Positions 1 through 5,548 of a DNA stretch of 6,922 bases are shown in pieces. The stretch is taken from NCBI GenBank assembly GCA_003022745.1, contig PXSU01000001.1, positions 1 to 6,922 on the forward strand, given 5' to 3'. This stretch comes from Halobacteriales archaeon SW_9_67_25. Lineage in GTDB: Archaea; Halobacteriota; Halobacteria; Halobacteriales; Haloarculaceae. Below the pieces are notes generated by a model. That model had not been told where the DNA came from and did no database searches. It saw only the letters and a program-made list of their open reading frames with translations. The translations under genes were made by a program, and so were the position numbers. Each line of letters begins with the position of its first letter. Position 1 is the first letter of the stretch.

Positions 1-1
1 G

Positions 2-433
2 GAATCGGGCGACAGTCCCGAGGCGTCGACCCGGCGGGAGTTCACTGTCGAGGTCGACAGCAAGCGCTTCGCCGTGGAGCTGGAGGAACACGGCGCGCCG
101 GCCATCGACGTCGAGGCGGCGGGGGTCGGCGCGGACTCCGGCGGGGGCACCCAGCCCCGGCCCGAGCGTGCGGGTCCTAGTGAGGACGGCTCCGGGACGT
201 CAGCCGCGGCCGCAGCCGAGGGGACCGCGGTCACCGCCGAGATGCAGGGCACCATCCTCGAAGTGCTCGTGGCGGAGGGCGAGGAGGTCGACGCAGGCGA
301 CGCCGTGGCCGTCCTGGAGGCGATGAAGATGGAGAACGATGTCGTCACGGAAGTGGGCGGAACCGTCGCCGAGGTGGCCGTCGGCGAGGGCGACAGCGTC
401 GACGTGGGCGATACGCTCATCATCATCGAGTGA
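2..433 (+). CDS. Acetyl/propionyl-CoA carboxylase alpha subunit, C-terminal part with biotin-carrier domain (5' end outside window)
   Basis: The frame is open from the window edge to TGA at 431-433, giving 143 visible residues. The last ~70 form a biotinyl/lipoyl-attachment domain with the biotinylation motif EAMKMEN; the acceptor lysine is codon 326-328. Visible residues 13-40 (start [12 protein letters not shown]) resemble the beta-strand segment between biotin carboxylase and carrier domain in haloarchaeal alpha subunits. A Gly/Ala/Pro/Ser-rich hinge at about residues 41-76 joins the two. In this family the N-terminal part, here missing, is an ATP-grasp biotin carboxylase. It carboxylates biotin with ATP and bicarbonate, and a separate carboxyltransferase subunit passes the carboxyl group to acetyl- or propionyl-CoA in the cytoplasm. 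The substrate cannot be decided from this tail. A stand-alone carrier protein is less likely because the frame continues past the window edge with subunit-like sequence. Confidence 0.9.
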   Translation, partial: ESGDSPEASTRREFTVEVDSKRFAVELEEHGAPAIDVEAAGVGADSGGGTQPRPERAGPSEDGSGTSAAAAAEGTAVTAEMQGTILEVLVAEGEEVDAGDAVAVLEAMKMENDVVTEVGGTVAEVAVGEGDSVDVGDTLIIIE

Positions 434-463
434 CTGAAACCCCGCCCGCCCGTTGGCGCGGCC

Positions 464-934
464 ATGGAGACGACCAGACACTTCGTCGCTACGGTCTACG
501 TCGTCGCGGACGGCGCGACCGCGCTCCACGAGCACGACAAACTCGACATGTGGCTCCCGCCCGGCGGGCACGTCGAACGCGACGAACTGCCCCACGTCCC
601 CGCCCGCCGGGAGGTCCGCGAGGAACTCGGACTCGACGTCGAACTCGTGGCCCCGGAGAGCGACGTCGCCTCCGCGACCGTCGAGTCCATCCCGCGCCCC
701 CAGGAGTTCCTCCTCGAAGATATCAACGTCTGCGAGGGGGAAGTGGGTCACCAGCACGTCGACTTCATATACTACGGCCGCGCCGATAGCAGGAAAATCG
801 CGCCGGAACCCGGCGAGCAACCGGCGGCCGACTGGGCGTGGTTCACCCCGGCTGACCTCCGCCAGCACGGGGACCTGCCCGCGGACGTCGTCGAACTCGG
901 CCAGCGCGCCATCGCGGCCGTCTCTCCGGACTAG
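464..934 (+). CDS. Nudix hydrolase
   Basis: This 156-residue protein has a complete Nudix box at residues 35-57: G35, five residues, E41, seven residues, then REVREELGL. It fits the consensus GX5EX7REUXEEXGU exactly. The REVREE glutamates bind the divalent metal used to hydrolyse a nucleoside diphosphate linked to another group. WLPPGG just before the box is common in MutT-like members. The length is that of a single-domain Nudix enzyme, and the substrate cannot be read from sequence. The ATG at 464 was chosen because no other ATG lies in frame after the carboxylase stop. There is no clear ribosome-binding site. The gene starts 30 nt after the carboxylase stop on the same strand and in the same frame, so co-transcription is plausible (inference). 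Confidence 0.9.
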   Translation: METTRHFVATVYVVADGATALHEHDKLDMWLPPGGHVERDELPHVPARREVREELGLDVELVAPESDVASATVESIPRPQEFLLEDINVCEGEVGHQHVDFIYYGRADSRKIAPEPGEQPAADWAWFTPADLRQHGDLPADVVELGQRAIAAVSPD

Positions 935-976
935 CGCCCCGACCACGCCCGGCGCGGCGCGTCACATATCAGTCAC

Positions 977-1155
977 CCTGACGAACGCGAACGGTGTTTC
1001 GAGGTCGGCTAATCGACGAGCCCCGACGGCACCGGCTCGGGTTGAACATCGTCAGGCAGGTGGTCGAGGCCCACGGGTGGGACGTCGAGGTGACCGGGAG
1101 CGACGACGGCGGCGCACGGTTCGAGATTACTGGTGTCGAGTTCGTTTCCGGGTAG
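977..1155 (+). pseudogene. Remnant of a sensor histidine kinase (C-terminal ATPase part)
   Basis: Two frames together recover the end of a haloarchaeal histidine-kinase HATPase domain. From 977 one frame reads [11 protein letters not shown], a TAA stop at 1010-1012, then STSPDGTG, matching the usual F-box to G2-box stretch ([22 protein letters not shown] in typical kinases). At 1037-1038 a base appears to be missing (TTC reduced to TC). The next frame continues [17 protein letters not shown], then a [11 protein letters not shown] strand, to TAG at 1153-1155. The stop is explained by TAC to TAA and the shift by loss of one T. The N box, H box and sensor domains are absent; the preceding DNA is the Nudix gene. 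It is therefore a 5'-truncated, inactivated relic, not a functional kinase. No partner regulator is adjacent; the HalX regulator lies about 1.4 kb away on the other strand. Confidence 0.8.
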
Positions 1156-1201
1156 CGATCGGCCCGGTATTTGATCGAAACGTCGTACGAGACTGCACCC
1201 G

Positions 1202-1366
1202 CTACTCGGCGGCGATACCGGCAGGCTCGATCCACGACTCGGCGGTCAGACCCTCGAAACACGTCTCACACAGCGTCATCTCCAGGTACTCGATACCACC
1301 GTCCCGTCTCGTCATCGCTAGCGTCCGTGTGTCGCCGACGTCCGCGTTGCAGGCCTGACACAGCAT
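1202..1366 (-). CDS. Small zinc-finger protein with two CxxC motifs (54 residues)
   Basis: A minus-strand frame runs from ATG at 1364-1366 to TAG at 1202-1204. It encodes 54 residues starting MLCQACNADVGDT, with cysteines at 3, 6, 33 and 36. CQAC and CETC knuckles 26 residues apart would bind one zinc ion in a treble-clef or ribbon-like mini-domain. The tail after C36 is acidic and ends EPAGIAAE. Haloarchaea encode many such tiny zinc-finger proteins, mostly of unknown function. The ATG is the first possible start, since the frame upstream reaches TAA at 1394-1396. A TATA-like GTTATAAATT lies about 30 nt upstream, so a leaderless mRNA is likely. The gene is 110 nt downstream of mptA on the same strand but seems to have its own promoter. 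Function is unknown; a nucleic-acid or protein-interaction role is a guess from fold class. Confidence 0.75.
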   Translation of the reverse strand: MLCQACNADVGDTRTLAMTRRDGGIEYLEMTLCETCFEGLTAESWIEPAGIAAE

Positions 1367-1390
1367 TTCCAGGTGAAATGCACCGTCTCG

Positions 1391-1408
1391 AATTTATAAC
1401 TACCGGTT
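1391..1408 (-). promoter_or_regulatory. Haloarchaeal TATA/BRE promoter for the small zinc-finger gene
   Basis: Read on the minus strand, GTTATAAATT (1400 to 1391) is the best TATA-box match in the window. Its centre is about 30 nt from the ATG at 1366. AACCGGTA directly upstream could be the BRE. Transcription would start at or within a few bases of the ATG. Confidence 0.6.
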
Positions 1409-1476
1409 TCGTCCCGCCCGGGTCTGCCGGGGTTCCCGCGAGTGCCGGCCTGCGAGAACGAATCAGAACGCGGCGC

Positions 1477-2409
1477 CTACGAGTCGCCGTTGACTTCCCG
1501 CTGGAGGTCGCCGAACTGGGCGACGCGTTCGGCGTGGGCGTTGTGCTGGTGGATGGACTCGTCGTTGGACTGTTTCATCGTGACGACGGCCTCCTCGGGG
1601 AGGTGGGGGAAGGCGTCGACGACGCCCTCGGCCATGGCGCGCACACAGTCCTCGACGAACTTCGCGTCGGCGTGGGCCTCGAAGGTCATGTGGTCCTCGT
1701 CGGGGCGCTTTGCGAGGTTGTAGATGCGGGCGCTCATGGCGTCCCGTGCGACGTCGATGAGTTCCCGGAGGTCGACCTCGGGCGGGCCGGGGCTCTCGAT
1801 TGTGAGGATGGCGTGGCCGCGCTGTGAGTGACCGGCCTGCGGGACCGCCGCGAGGAACTCGTCGATGACCTCGCTTTCGACGTCGAGTCCCTGGAGAGCC
1901 TCGCGGGCCCGGGAGGCGGACATCCCCTGCGAGCAGGGACAGACGGTCATCCCGGTGACGCGGGCGCCGATCTCCTCGCGGGTCCCCTCCTCGGTCGCCG
2001 TCGCCGAGGCGATGATGTCGGCCGTGCTCTGGGTCCGCATTCCGGAGGCGGGGGTCTCCTCCCGGATGACGTACTCGGCTTCCATCCGGACCTCGGCTCT
2101 GGTCGTGTAGTCGTGTTTCTCCAGCAGGCGCTCGGCGGCGTCGCCACAGACATCCTGGACGCGGTCGGTCGCCCCGCTGACTGCGGCCTCCAGCGTCTCG
2201 TCGATGACCTCCATGTTCCGGCTCATGTCCGCGCCCTTCCGCCAGGAGGGGAGGTCGACGTACACCTCGAATTCCGCCATCAACACGACGGGTCGCTGGC
2301 TGGCCCGGTCGACCTTGACCAGTTTCTCGACGCCGGTCACACCCACCCGATTGAGGCCGACGGCCACGTCCGGACTGGACGCCTGTACGTCCGGCAGTTG
2401 CTGACTCAT
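1477..2409 (-). CDS. mptA: GTP cyclohydrolase MptA (FolE2/GCYH-IB family)
   Basis: This 310-residue protein matches archaeal MptA, the FolE2-type GTP cyclohydrolase. Landmarks are [11 protein letters not shown] (C157, C159), AGHSQRGHA (H194), [11 protein letters not shown] (E244) and [14 protein letters not shown] (H287/H289). These are the conserved metal- and substrate-binding stretches of the family. The enzyme opens GTP to a dihydroneopterin product (the 2',3'-cyclic phosphate in methanogen MptA). From work on Haloferax, the haloarchaeal enzyme is known to feed both folate and archaeosine tRNA modification. The frame extends 21 codons upstream of the ATG at 2407-2409, but MSQQLPDVQ was chosen as start: it gives the usual family length, and a promoter-like element lies about 27 nt upstream of it. 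No frame damage is visible. Confidence 0.95.
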   Translation of the reverse strand: MSQQLPDVQASSPDVAVGLNRVGVTGVEKLVKVDRASQRPVVLMAEFEVYVDLPSWRKGADMSRNMEVIDETLEAAVSGATDRVQDVCGDAAERLLEKHDYTTRAEVRMEAEYVIREETPASGMRTQSTADIIASATATEEGTREEIGARVTGMTVCPCSQGMSASRAREALQGLDVESEVIDEFLAAVPQAGHSQRGHAILTIESPGPPEVDLRELIDVARDAMSARIYNLAKRPDEDHMTFEAHADAKFVEDCVRAMAEGVVDAFPHLPEEAVVTMKQSNDESIHQHNAHAERVAQFGDLQREVNGDS

Positions 2410-2431
2410 CGAAATACTGTACGGGAGAATC

Positions 2432-2447
2432 GGAATTAGTGCTTTCG
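2432..2447 (-). promoter_or_regulatory. Probable promoter of mptA
   Basis: On the minus strand, ACTAATTCC (2440 to 2432) is preceded by the purine-rich CGAAAGC (2447 to 2441), an AT-rich island in GC-rich DNA. Its centre is about 27 nt from the ATG at 2409, the spacing for a leaderless start. The TATA match is weak, so this rests mainly on position. Confidence 0.4.
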
Positions 2448-2501
2448 ATACCGGGCCCGGGGCGCGGGGCAAGGAGTGCAGGGACCCGCTCGTACGGACT
2501 G

Positions 2502-2529
2502 CTGTCGGTCGTTACCGGATCGACCGCAG
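2502..2529 (-). other. Hairpin in the spacer between response regulator and mptA
   Basis: CTG-T-CGGTCG (2502-2511) pairs with CGACCG-CAG (2521-2529), giving nine base pairs with one bulged T around a 9-nt loop. In the minus-strand transcript it lies about 43-70 nt after the regulator stop and upstream of the mptA promoter element. It could mark the 3' end of the regulator mRNA, but no T-tract follows, so a terminator role is only a possibility. Confidence 0.3.
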
Positions 2530-2571
2530 TGCTGCTGTGGCCGGCCTGGAAAATGGCTACAGTAATCCGTA

Positions 2572-3150
2572 TCAGTCCTCGACGGTCCCGAGGTCGCGAA
2601 ACGCCGTCTCGAAGTCGGTGTCGTCGAACCCGGCGACTTGCTCGTCGAGTTCCGAGCGGAGCTCGTTCATCCGTTCGGTGAGCCCGTCGAACTCGTCGCT
2701 GTCTGCGAGTTCTGAGTCCGGTTTGTTCGACCGCAACGTGGCGTGTTTGGCCGAGAGCGCGTAGAACTCCTGGAGGGTCGAGTGGTACTCTGAAATGTTG
2801 AGCAGGCGATCGATGGTCTCGAAGAGGTCGTCCCGAGAGACGGGCTTGATAATGTAGTCGTCGAAGGGCATCCCGATGATGTCGAAGTCCGGGTCGACGG
2901 CGGTCACCATCGCGACGCGACAGTCCAGTTCCTCCTCGCGGATGTACTCGAGGACGTCGTCGCCGGAGACGCCGGGCATCCGCCGGTCGAGCAACACCAC
3001 GCCGATGGCGTCGTTGATGCTGTCGATCACCGCCTGCCCGCCGTAGGCCGTGGACACGTCGTACTCGGCCTGCAGTTGTGCCGCGTAGGCATCGGCGACG
3101 TCCGGTTCGTCATCGACGACCAGCACTGCCGCGGACTCCGAGCCGTTCAT
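2572..3150 (-). CDS. Response regulator with receiver and HalX domains
   Basis: This 192-residue protein begins with a CheY-like receiver domain (about residues 7-117). Acidic pocket residues D13/D14, phospho-acceptor D55 in VVLLDRRMPG, T83 and K102 in YIIKPVS are all in place, so the domain should be phosphorylatable. Residues about 118-185 form a charged, probably helical region with the SEYHSTLQEFYALSAKHATL start of the HalX domain, found in haloarchaeal regulators. HalX is a helical output of unknown mechanism with no known DNA-binding motif. The ATG at 3148-3150 starts directly before the receiver and is preceded by AAAGGA and by a TTTT element about 30 nt upstream. No intact histidine kinase is in the window, so this is an orphan locally. 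Pairing with the kinase relic at 977-1155 cannot be shown. Confidence 0.92.
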   Translation of the reverse strand: MNGSESAAVLVVDDEPDVADAYAAQLQAEYDVSTAYGGQAVIDSINDAIGVVLLDRRMPGVSGDDVLEYIREEELDCRVAMVTAVDPDFDIIGMPFDDYIIKPVSRDDLFETIDRLLNISEYHSTLQEFYALSAKHATLRSNKPDSELADSDEFDGLTERMNELRSELDEQVAGFDDTDFETAFRDLGTVED

Positions 3151-3175
3151 TCCTTTCTAGATAGGCGGGACTGGA

Positions 3176-3185
3176 CGCAAAAGCG
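3176..3185 (-). promoter_or_regulatory. Probable promoter element of the response regulator
   Basis: The minus-strand CGCTTTTGCG is a small inverted repeat (CGC/GCG) around an A/T core. Its centre is about 30 nt upstream of the ATG at 3150. It sits in the 87-nt spacer shared with the divergent hydrolase and resembles the CTTTTG element on the other strand at 3209-3214. Confidence 0.4.
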
Positions 3186-3207
3186 TTCCGGGTAGCGCGG
3201 CCGCGAC

Positions 3208-3215
3208 CCTTTTGA
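3208..3215 (+). promoter_or_regulatory. Probable promoter element upstream of the alpha/beta hydrolase
   Basis: CCTTTTGA is an AT-rich island in GC-rich DNA. It lies about 27 nt before ATG at 3238 but about 60 nt before the GTG at 3272 that opens the hydrolase frame. The spacing favours transcription beginning at the 3238 ATG, which matters for the hydrolase start. Confidence 0.4.
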
Positions 3216-3237
3216 CCGAACTCCCCCTACGTGTGGT

Positions 3238-3270
3238 ATGACCACAGTGACCGATCCCCGGGGGTGCTGA
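3238..3270 (+). other. Ten-codon mini-ORF preceding the hydrolase (leader peptide or frameshifted true start)
   Basis: ATG at 3238 opens a frame reading MTTVTDPRGC and ends at TGA 3268-3270, one base before the hydrolase GTG at 3272. A C4G5 run lies at 3256-3264. Removing one G would join this ATG in frame to the hydrolase with twelve extra residues. Alternatively it is a short leader ORF whose termination feeds re-initiation at the GTG. The two cannot be told apart from one sequence. Confidence 0.35.
3260..3266 (+). promoter_or_regulatory. Shine-Dalgarno-like site before the hydrolase GTG
   Basis: GGGGGTG ends 5 nt before the GTG at 3272. It pairs with the archaeal anti-SD complement of GGAGGTG if one G-U wobble is allowed. 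It is the main argument that the GTG can be used as a genuine internal start downstream of the mini-ORF. Confidence 0.4.
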
Positions 3271-3271
3271 T

Positions 3272-4240
3272 GTGGGCAGCGACCGACCCGACGCCGCCAT
3301 CGACCCGCCGGGCCACCCCGACGATTCCGACCGGTGGCGCCACGACACTGCACACGTCAACGGCGTCGCCATCCACTATGTGAGCGTCGAGCCCGACCCC
3401 GCGGCGGTCGACCATCCCACCGGTGACGCGCCGCTGGTCGTCCTCCTGCACGGCTTCCCGGAGTTCTGGTACGCCTGGCGCCACCATCTCGACCCGCTGG
3501 CCGACGCCGGATTCCGGGTCGTCGCGCCGGATCTGCGCGGGTACAACCGCTCGTCGGCCCCCGAGGGCGTCGACAGCTACCGCCCTGCCGAGCTGGTCGG
3601 GGACGTCCGCGGGCTGGTCGAACACCTCGGGTACGCGCGGGCCGCCGTCGTCGGCCACGACTGGGGTGGCCTGGTGGCCTGGGAGTCGGCCATCCGCGAC
3701 CCCGAGATGGTGAGCCAGCTGGTCGTCCTGAACGCCCCCCATCCGGCGGTCTACCGGCGGGCACTCCGCCGCTCGCCGGAACAGCTCGCGCGGTCGTGGT
3801 ACGTCCTCGCCGTCCAGGTGCCGTGGCTGCCCGAGCGGCTCCTTGAGGCCGGCGAGTACCGCCTCGTCGCCTCTATGCTCGCAGACACCGCGACCCCGGA
3901 CGCGTTCACTGAGGCCGACGTTCGGCGCTACCGGGCGGCGATGGCCCGCTCGGAATCGCTGTCGGCCCCGCTCAACTATTACCGTGCCGCCGCTCGGGAC
4001 ACCCTCGGGCGCGGACTCCGGTCGCTGTTGCCGGGAACGGAGACGCGCGACGAGAGCGTCCGCGTGCCGACGCTGGTGATCTGGGGCGAGCGCGACCGCG
4101 CGCTCTCGACGGACCTGCTCGACGGGCTAGACGCGTGGGTGCCCGAGTTGCGCGTCGAGCGGCTTCCCGCTGCGAGTCACTGGGTGCAGGCCGACGAACC
4201 CGAGCGGGTGACAGAACTGCTGCTCGACGAACTGGCGTAA
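3272..4240 (+). CDS. Alpha/beta hydrolase, epoxide hydrolase-like
   Basis: This 322-residue protein has the epoxide hydrolase/haloalkane dehalogenase layout. The oxyanion motif HGFPEFWYAW starts at residue 60. The nucleophile elbow is VGHDWGG with Asp130 rather than Ser as nucleophile. A cap region contains LNYYRA, whose Tyr fits the epoxide-activating tyrosine. The acid is D275 in WGERDRAL and the base H303 in ASHWVQADEP, so the triad Asp-Asp-His is complete. It should open small organic epoxides by water; dehalogenase activity is the main alternative. It is cytoplasmic, with no signal peptide. The first ~25 residues are acidic and low-complexity. GTG at 3272 is the only start codon between the upstream in-frame stop (3248-3250) and the fold, but ATG 3238 in another frame is better placed for the promoter. 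It diverges from the HalX regulator and converges on the VTT gene. Confidence 0.9.
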   Translation: MGSDRPDAAIDPPGHPDDSDRWRHDTAHVNGVAIHYVSVEPDPAAVDHPTGDAPLVVLLHGFPEFWYAWRHHLDPLADAGFRVVAPDLRGYNRSSAPEGVDSYRPAELVGDVRGLVEHLGYARAAVVGHDWGGLVAWESAIRDPEMVSQLVVLNAPHPAVYRRALRRSPEQLARSWYVLAVQVPWLPERLLEAGEYRLVASMLADTATPDAFTEADVRRYRAAMARSESLSAPLNYYRAAARDTLGRGLRSLLPGTETRDESVRVPTLVIWGERDRALSTDLLDGLDAWVPELRVERLPAASHWVQADEPERVTELLLDELA

Positions 4241-4261
4241 GCGCCGGTCGACGGCCCGGGA

Positions 4262-4278
4262 GACGGTTCCGGACCGTC
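4262..4278. terminator. Hairpin between convergent genes, possible bidirectional terminator
   Basis: GACGGT-TCCGG-ACCGTC is a perfect 6-bp stem with a 5-nt loop. It sits 21 nt after the hydrolase stop and overlaps the stop codon of the convergent VTT gene. A second pair, CCGGTCG (4244-4250) and CGACCGG (4284-4290), encloses it. Position suggests a shared 3'-end structure. No T-run is present, as archaeal intrinsic terminators usually require, so the role is tentative. Confidence 0.35.
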
Positions 4279-4945
4279 AGCGCCGACCGGTGGCTCCGGG
4301 GCTCCCGGCGCGGTAGCGGCTGTACAGCGGCCCCGAGAGGACGATGATGGCGAGCCCGGCCATGGCGACGATTGCGGCGGGGCTGACCGAGAAGCCGGTC
4401 ACCGAGAGCTGGCGCATGGAGTCGCCCGCGAAGATCGTCACGAGCGCCCAGGGAACCTCCCCGAGGACGGTCCCGGCCAGGAACGCCCCGACCGAGACGT
4501 CCGAGAGGCCCGCCCCGTAGGAGATTGGGTCGCCCGGCACCGGCGAGAGGCGGGCCGCGAGGACCCCTCTGGTCTCGCCGACGGCCTCGACCAGGTGCCG
4601 GCCGGAGGCGCCGACGTACCCGAGCAGGCCGTCCTCGCCGACGTACCGGGCCAGCAGGAACGGCGGCAGGCCGGAAAGCGCCGCGCCAGCGAGCGCCAGA
4701 GGGAGCGCCACGACCGGCCCGTAGAGATACCCCAGCACGAGCGCGACCGAACTGACCGGCCACAGCAGGAAGGGTCGGACCAGGTAGACGGCCGCGAGCA
4801 CGGCCGCGAACTGCAGGGGATGGGCCACGGCGAGGTGCTCGAGTTCCTCGACGACCGTCGCCGGCGAGAACAGGACTGCCGCCCCGACCGCGACGGCGCC
4901 CAGACAGGCCATCCCGAGCAACTGTCGGTAGGTCGCACGCTCCAT
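4277..4945 (-). CDS. TVP38/TMEM64 (VTT domain) family membrane protein
   Basis: This 222-residue, mostly hydrophobic protein has likely membrane segments at about residues 9-26, 46-63, 66-82, 84-100, 150-172 and 188-206. The VTT/SNARE-associated (DedA-like) core is recognisable. GYLYGP at 72-77 lies in the first re-entrant-like segment, followed by the polar loop LARYVGEDG. The hallmark RLSPVPGDPISYGAGLS starts at 132, with Arg132, Pro135 and Pro137 conserved in the family. It ends in an Arg-containing cytoplasmic tail. Related proteins are implicated in lipid scrambling or transport, but no substrate is established for haloarchaeal members. ATG at 4943-4945 begins a short N-tail before the first helix. 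The gene diverges from the orphan at 4999 with a 53-nt spacer. Confidence 0.88.
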   Translation of the reverse strand: MERATYRQLLGMACLGAVAVGAAVLFSPATVVEELEHLAVAHPLQFAAVLAAVYLVRPFLLWPVSSVALVLGYLYGPVVALPLALAGAALSGLPPFLLARYVGEDGLLGYVGASGRHLVEAVGETRGVLAARLSPVPGDPISYGAGLSDVSVGAFLAGTVLGEVPWALVTIFAGDSMRQLSVTGFSVSPAAIVAMAGLAIIVLSGPLYSRYRAGSPGATGRR

Positions 4946-4970
4946 CTACCGCTACTGACCGGGCGTCCGG

Positions 4971-4981
4971 CAAACGCTTTG
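4971..4981. promoter_or_regulatory. Shared divergent promoter element
   Basis: CAAACGCTTTG is an inverted repeat (CAAA/TTTG) and the only AT-rich stretch in this spacer. On the minus strand GTTTG is about 28 nt from the VTT ATG at 4945. On the plus strand CTTTG is about 21-27 nt from GTG codons at 4999 and 5005. One symmetrical site may serve both leaderless genes or bind a common regulator. Confidence 0.4.
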
Positions 4982-4998
4982 TGGTCCCGCCACGACGT

Positions 4999-5436
4999 GT
5001 GACCGTGGACGGGACCGGAAACACGGGATCCGACGGGAACGGGGCCGCCGACGCCGGGACGGACGAGGACGCCCCGACCCCCGAGGACCGCGTCGAACTC
5101 GGTGTGGCGCTGCTGGAACACCTCGAGGACGGCGAACTGACCCTCGCGGAGGCCATCGACCGCGTCGAGACGGTCACGACAGACCCCCACCTCACCCGGG
5201 AGATTCTCGATACCGCCGAACTCCGCGGGGTCATCAAGCGCGAGGCGGGGGTCGTCCGGCCGACGGGCGGGGCCTACGTCCGCTTCCAGCACGACGTGGT
5301 CCGCCGCGAGGGCGAGTTTACCTGCCGGCGGTGCGGTGCGGACCTCTCGACGGGGCATTTCGTCCGGTTCGAGGCCGGCGAACACGGCCCCTTCGGGTCG
5401 TCGTGCATCCGGAAGGTGACCGGCCGGGAGGACTGA
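4999..5436 (+). CDS. Haloarchaeal protein of unknown function with C-terminal Cys/His (zinc-binding?) region
   Basis: The protein has 145 residues from GTG 4999. Residues about 1-28 are a Gly/Asp-rich disordered lead. Residues 29-85 look helical (DRVELGVALLEHLEDGELTL... to LRGVIKRE), resembling a small winged-helix or helical domain. The end has EFTCRRCGADLSTGHFVRF and HGPFGSSCIRKV, placing C109, C112, H120 (or H129) and C136 as a possible zinc site. I recall it as a conserved haloarchaeal family, perhaps DUF5830, but cannot confirm the number and know no function. The start is uncertain. GTG 4981 overlaps the promoter element and is unlikely. GTG 5005 has the better leaderless spacing; GTG 4999 is the longer acceptable choice. 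No SD is seen. It ends 120 nt before the convergent surface-protein gene. Confidence 0.8.
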   Translation: MTVDGTGNTGSDGNGAADAGTDEDAPTPEDRVELGVALLEHLEDGELTLAEAIDRVETVTTDPHLTREILDTAELRGVIKREAGVVRPTGGAYVRFQHDVVRREGEFTCRRCGADLSTGHFVRFEAGEHGPFGSSCIRKVTGRED

Positions 5437-5461
5437 TCGGAGTCATAACAGGTACGGTCGC

Positions 5462-5548
5462 CACTCGCGCCTCTTTATCGGTGTCGTGGGCGCCGTCCAG
5501 ACACGGTGGAAGGCCCGCGAGAGAGGCGTAGCGTCCGCACAGCGAGTG
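5462..5548. repeat. Intergenic region with nested inverted repeats
   Basis: The 120-nt gap between convergent genes (5437-5556) has three nested complementary pairs: CACTCGC (5462-5468) with GCGAGTG (5542-5548), CGCCTCT (5468-5474) with AGAGGCG (5522-5528), and GTGTC (5481-5485) with GACAC (5500-5504). A TATA-like CTTTATC at 5473-5479 lies inside. This could be a folded 3' end, a small RNA or chance complementarity in GC-rich DNA. I see no convincing gene here. Confidence 0.25.

Noticed and set aside
431..466. Possible read-through fusion of the carboxylase into the Nudix protein
   Set aside because: The two genes are in the same frame with only TGA between them and no other stop, but ending right after the biotin domain is normal for the subunit. 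Nothing suggests recoding.
200..946. 248-codon minus-strand frame opposite the carboxylase tail and Nudix gene
   Set aside because: It is antisense to a biotin motif and a perfect Nudix box, so it is a mirror frame of real coding sequence.
453..1358. 301-codon plus-strand frame spanning Nudix, kinase relic and zinc-finger region
   Set aside because: Its composition is Ser/Arg/Thr-rich with no domain and it crosses several better-supported elements. It survives only because GC-rich DNA has few stops.
1828..2439. Long plus-strand open frames across mptA (also 1171-1827)
   Set aside because: They lie antisense to a well-recognised MptA, and their Gly/Arg/Asp/Leu-rich translation is typical of the opposite strand of high-GC coding DNA. 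No family match or promoter is seen.
2451..2460. Perfect palindrome CCGGGCCCGG upstream of mptA
   Set aside because: Ten-base GC palindromes are expected by chance in DNA this GC-rich, and no second copy or positional logic was seen.
977..3150. A two-component system formed by the kinase relic and the HalX regulator
   Set aside because: The relic is inactivated, on the opposite strand and separated by two unrelated genes. No evidence ties them functionally.
3972..5385. Long minus-strand frames across the hydrolase end, the VTT gene and the orphan gene
   Set aside because: They read Arg/Pro/Ser-rich shadow protein, basic rather than acidic, and conflict with three well-supported genes.
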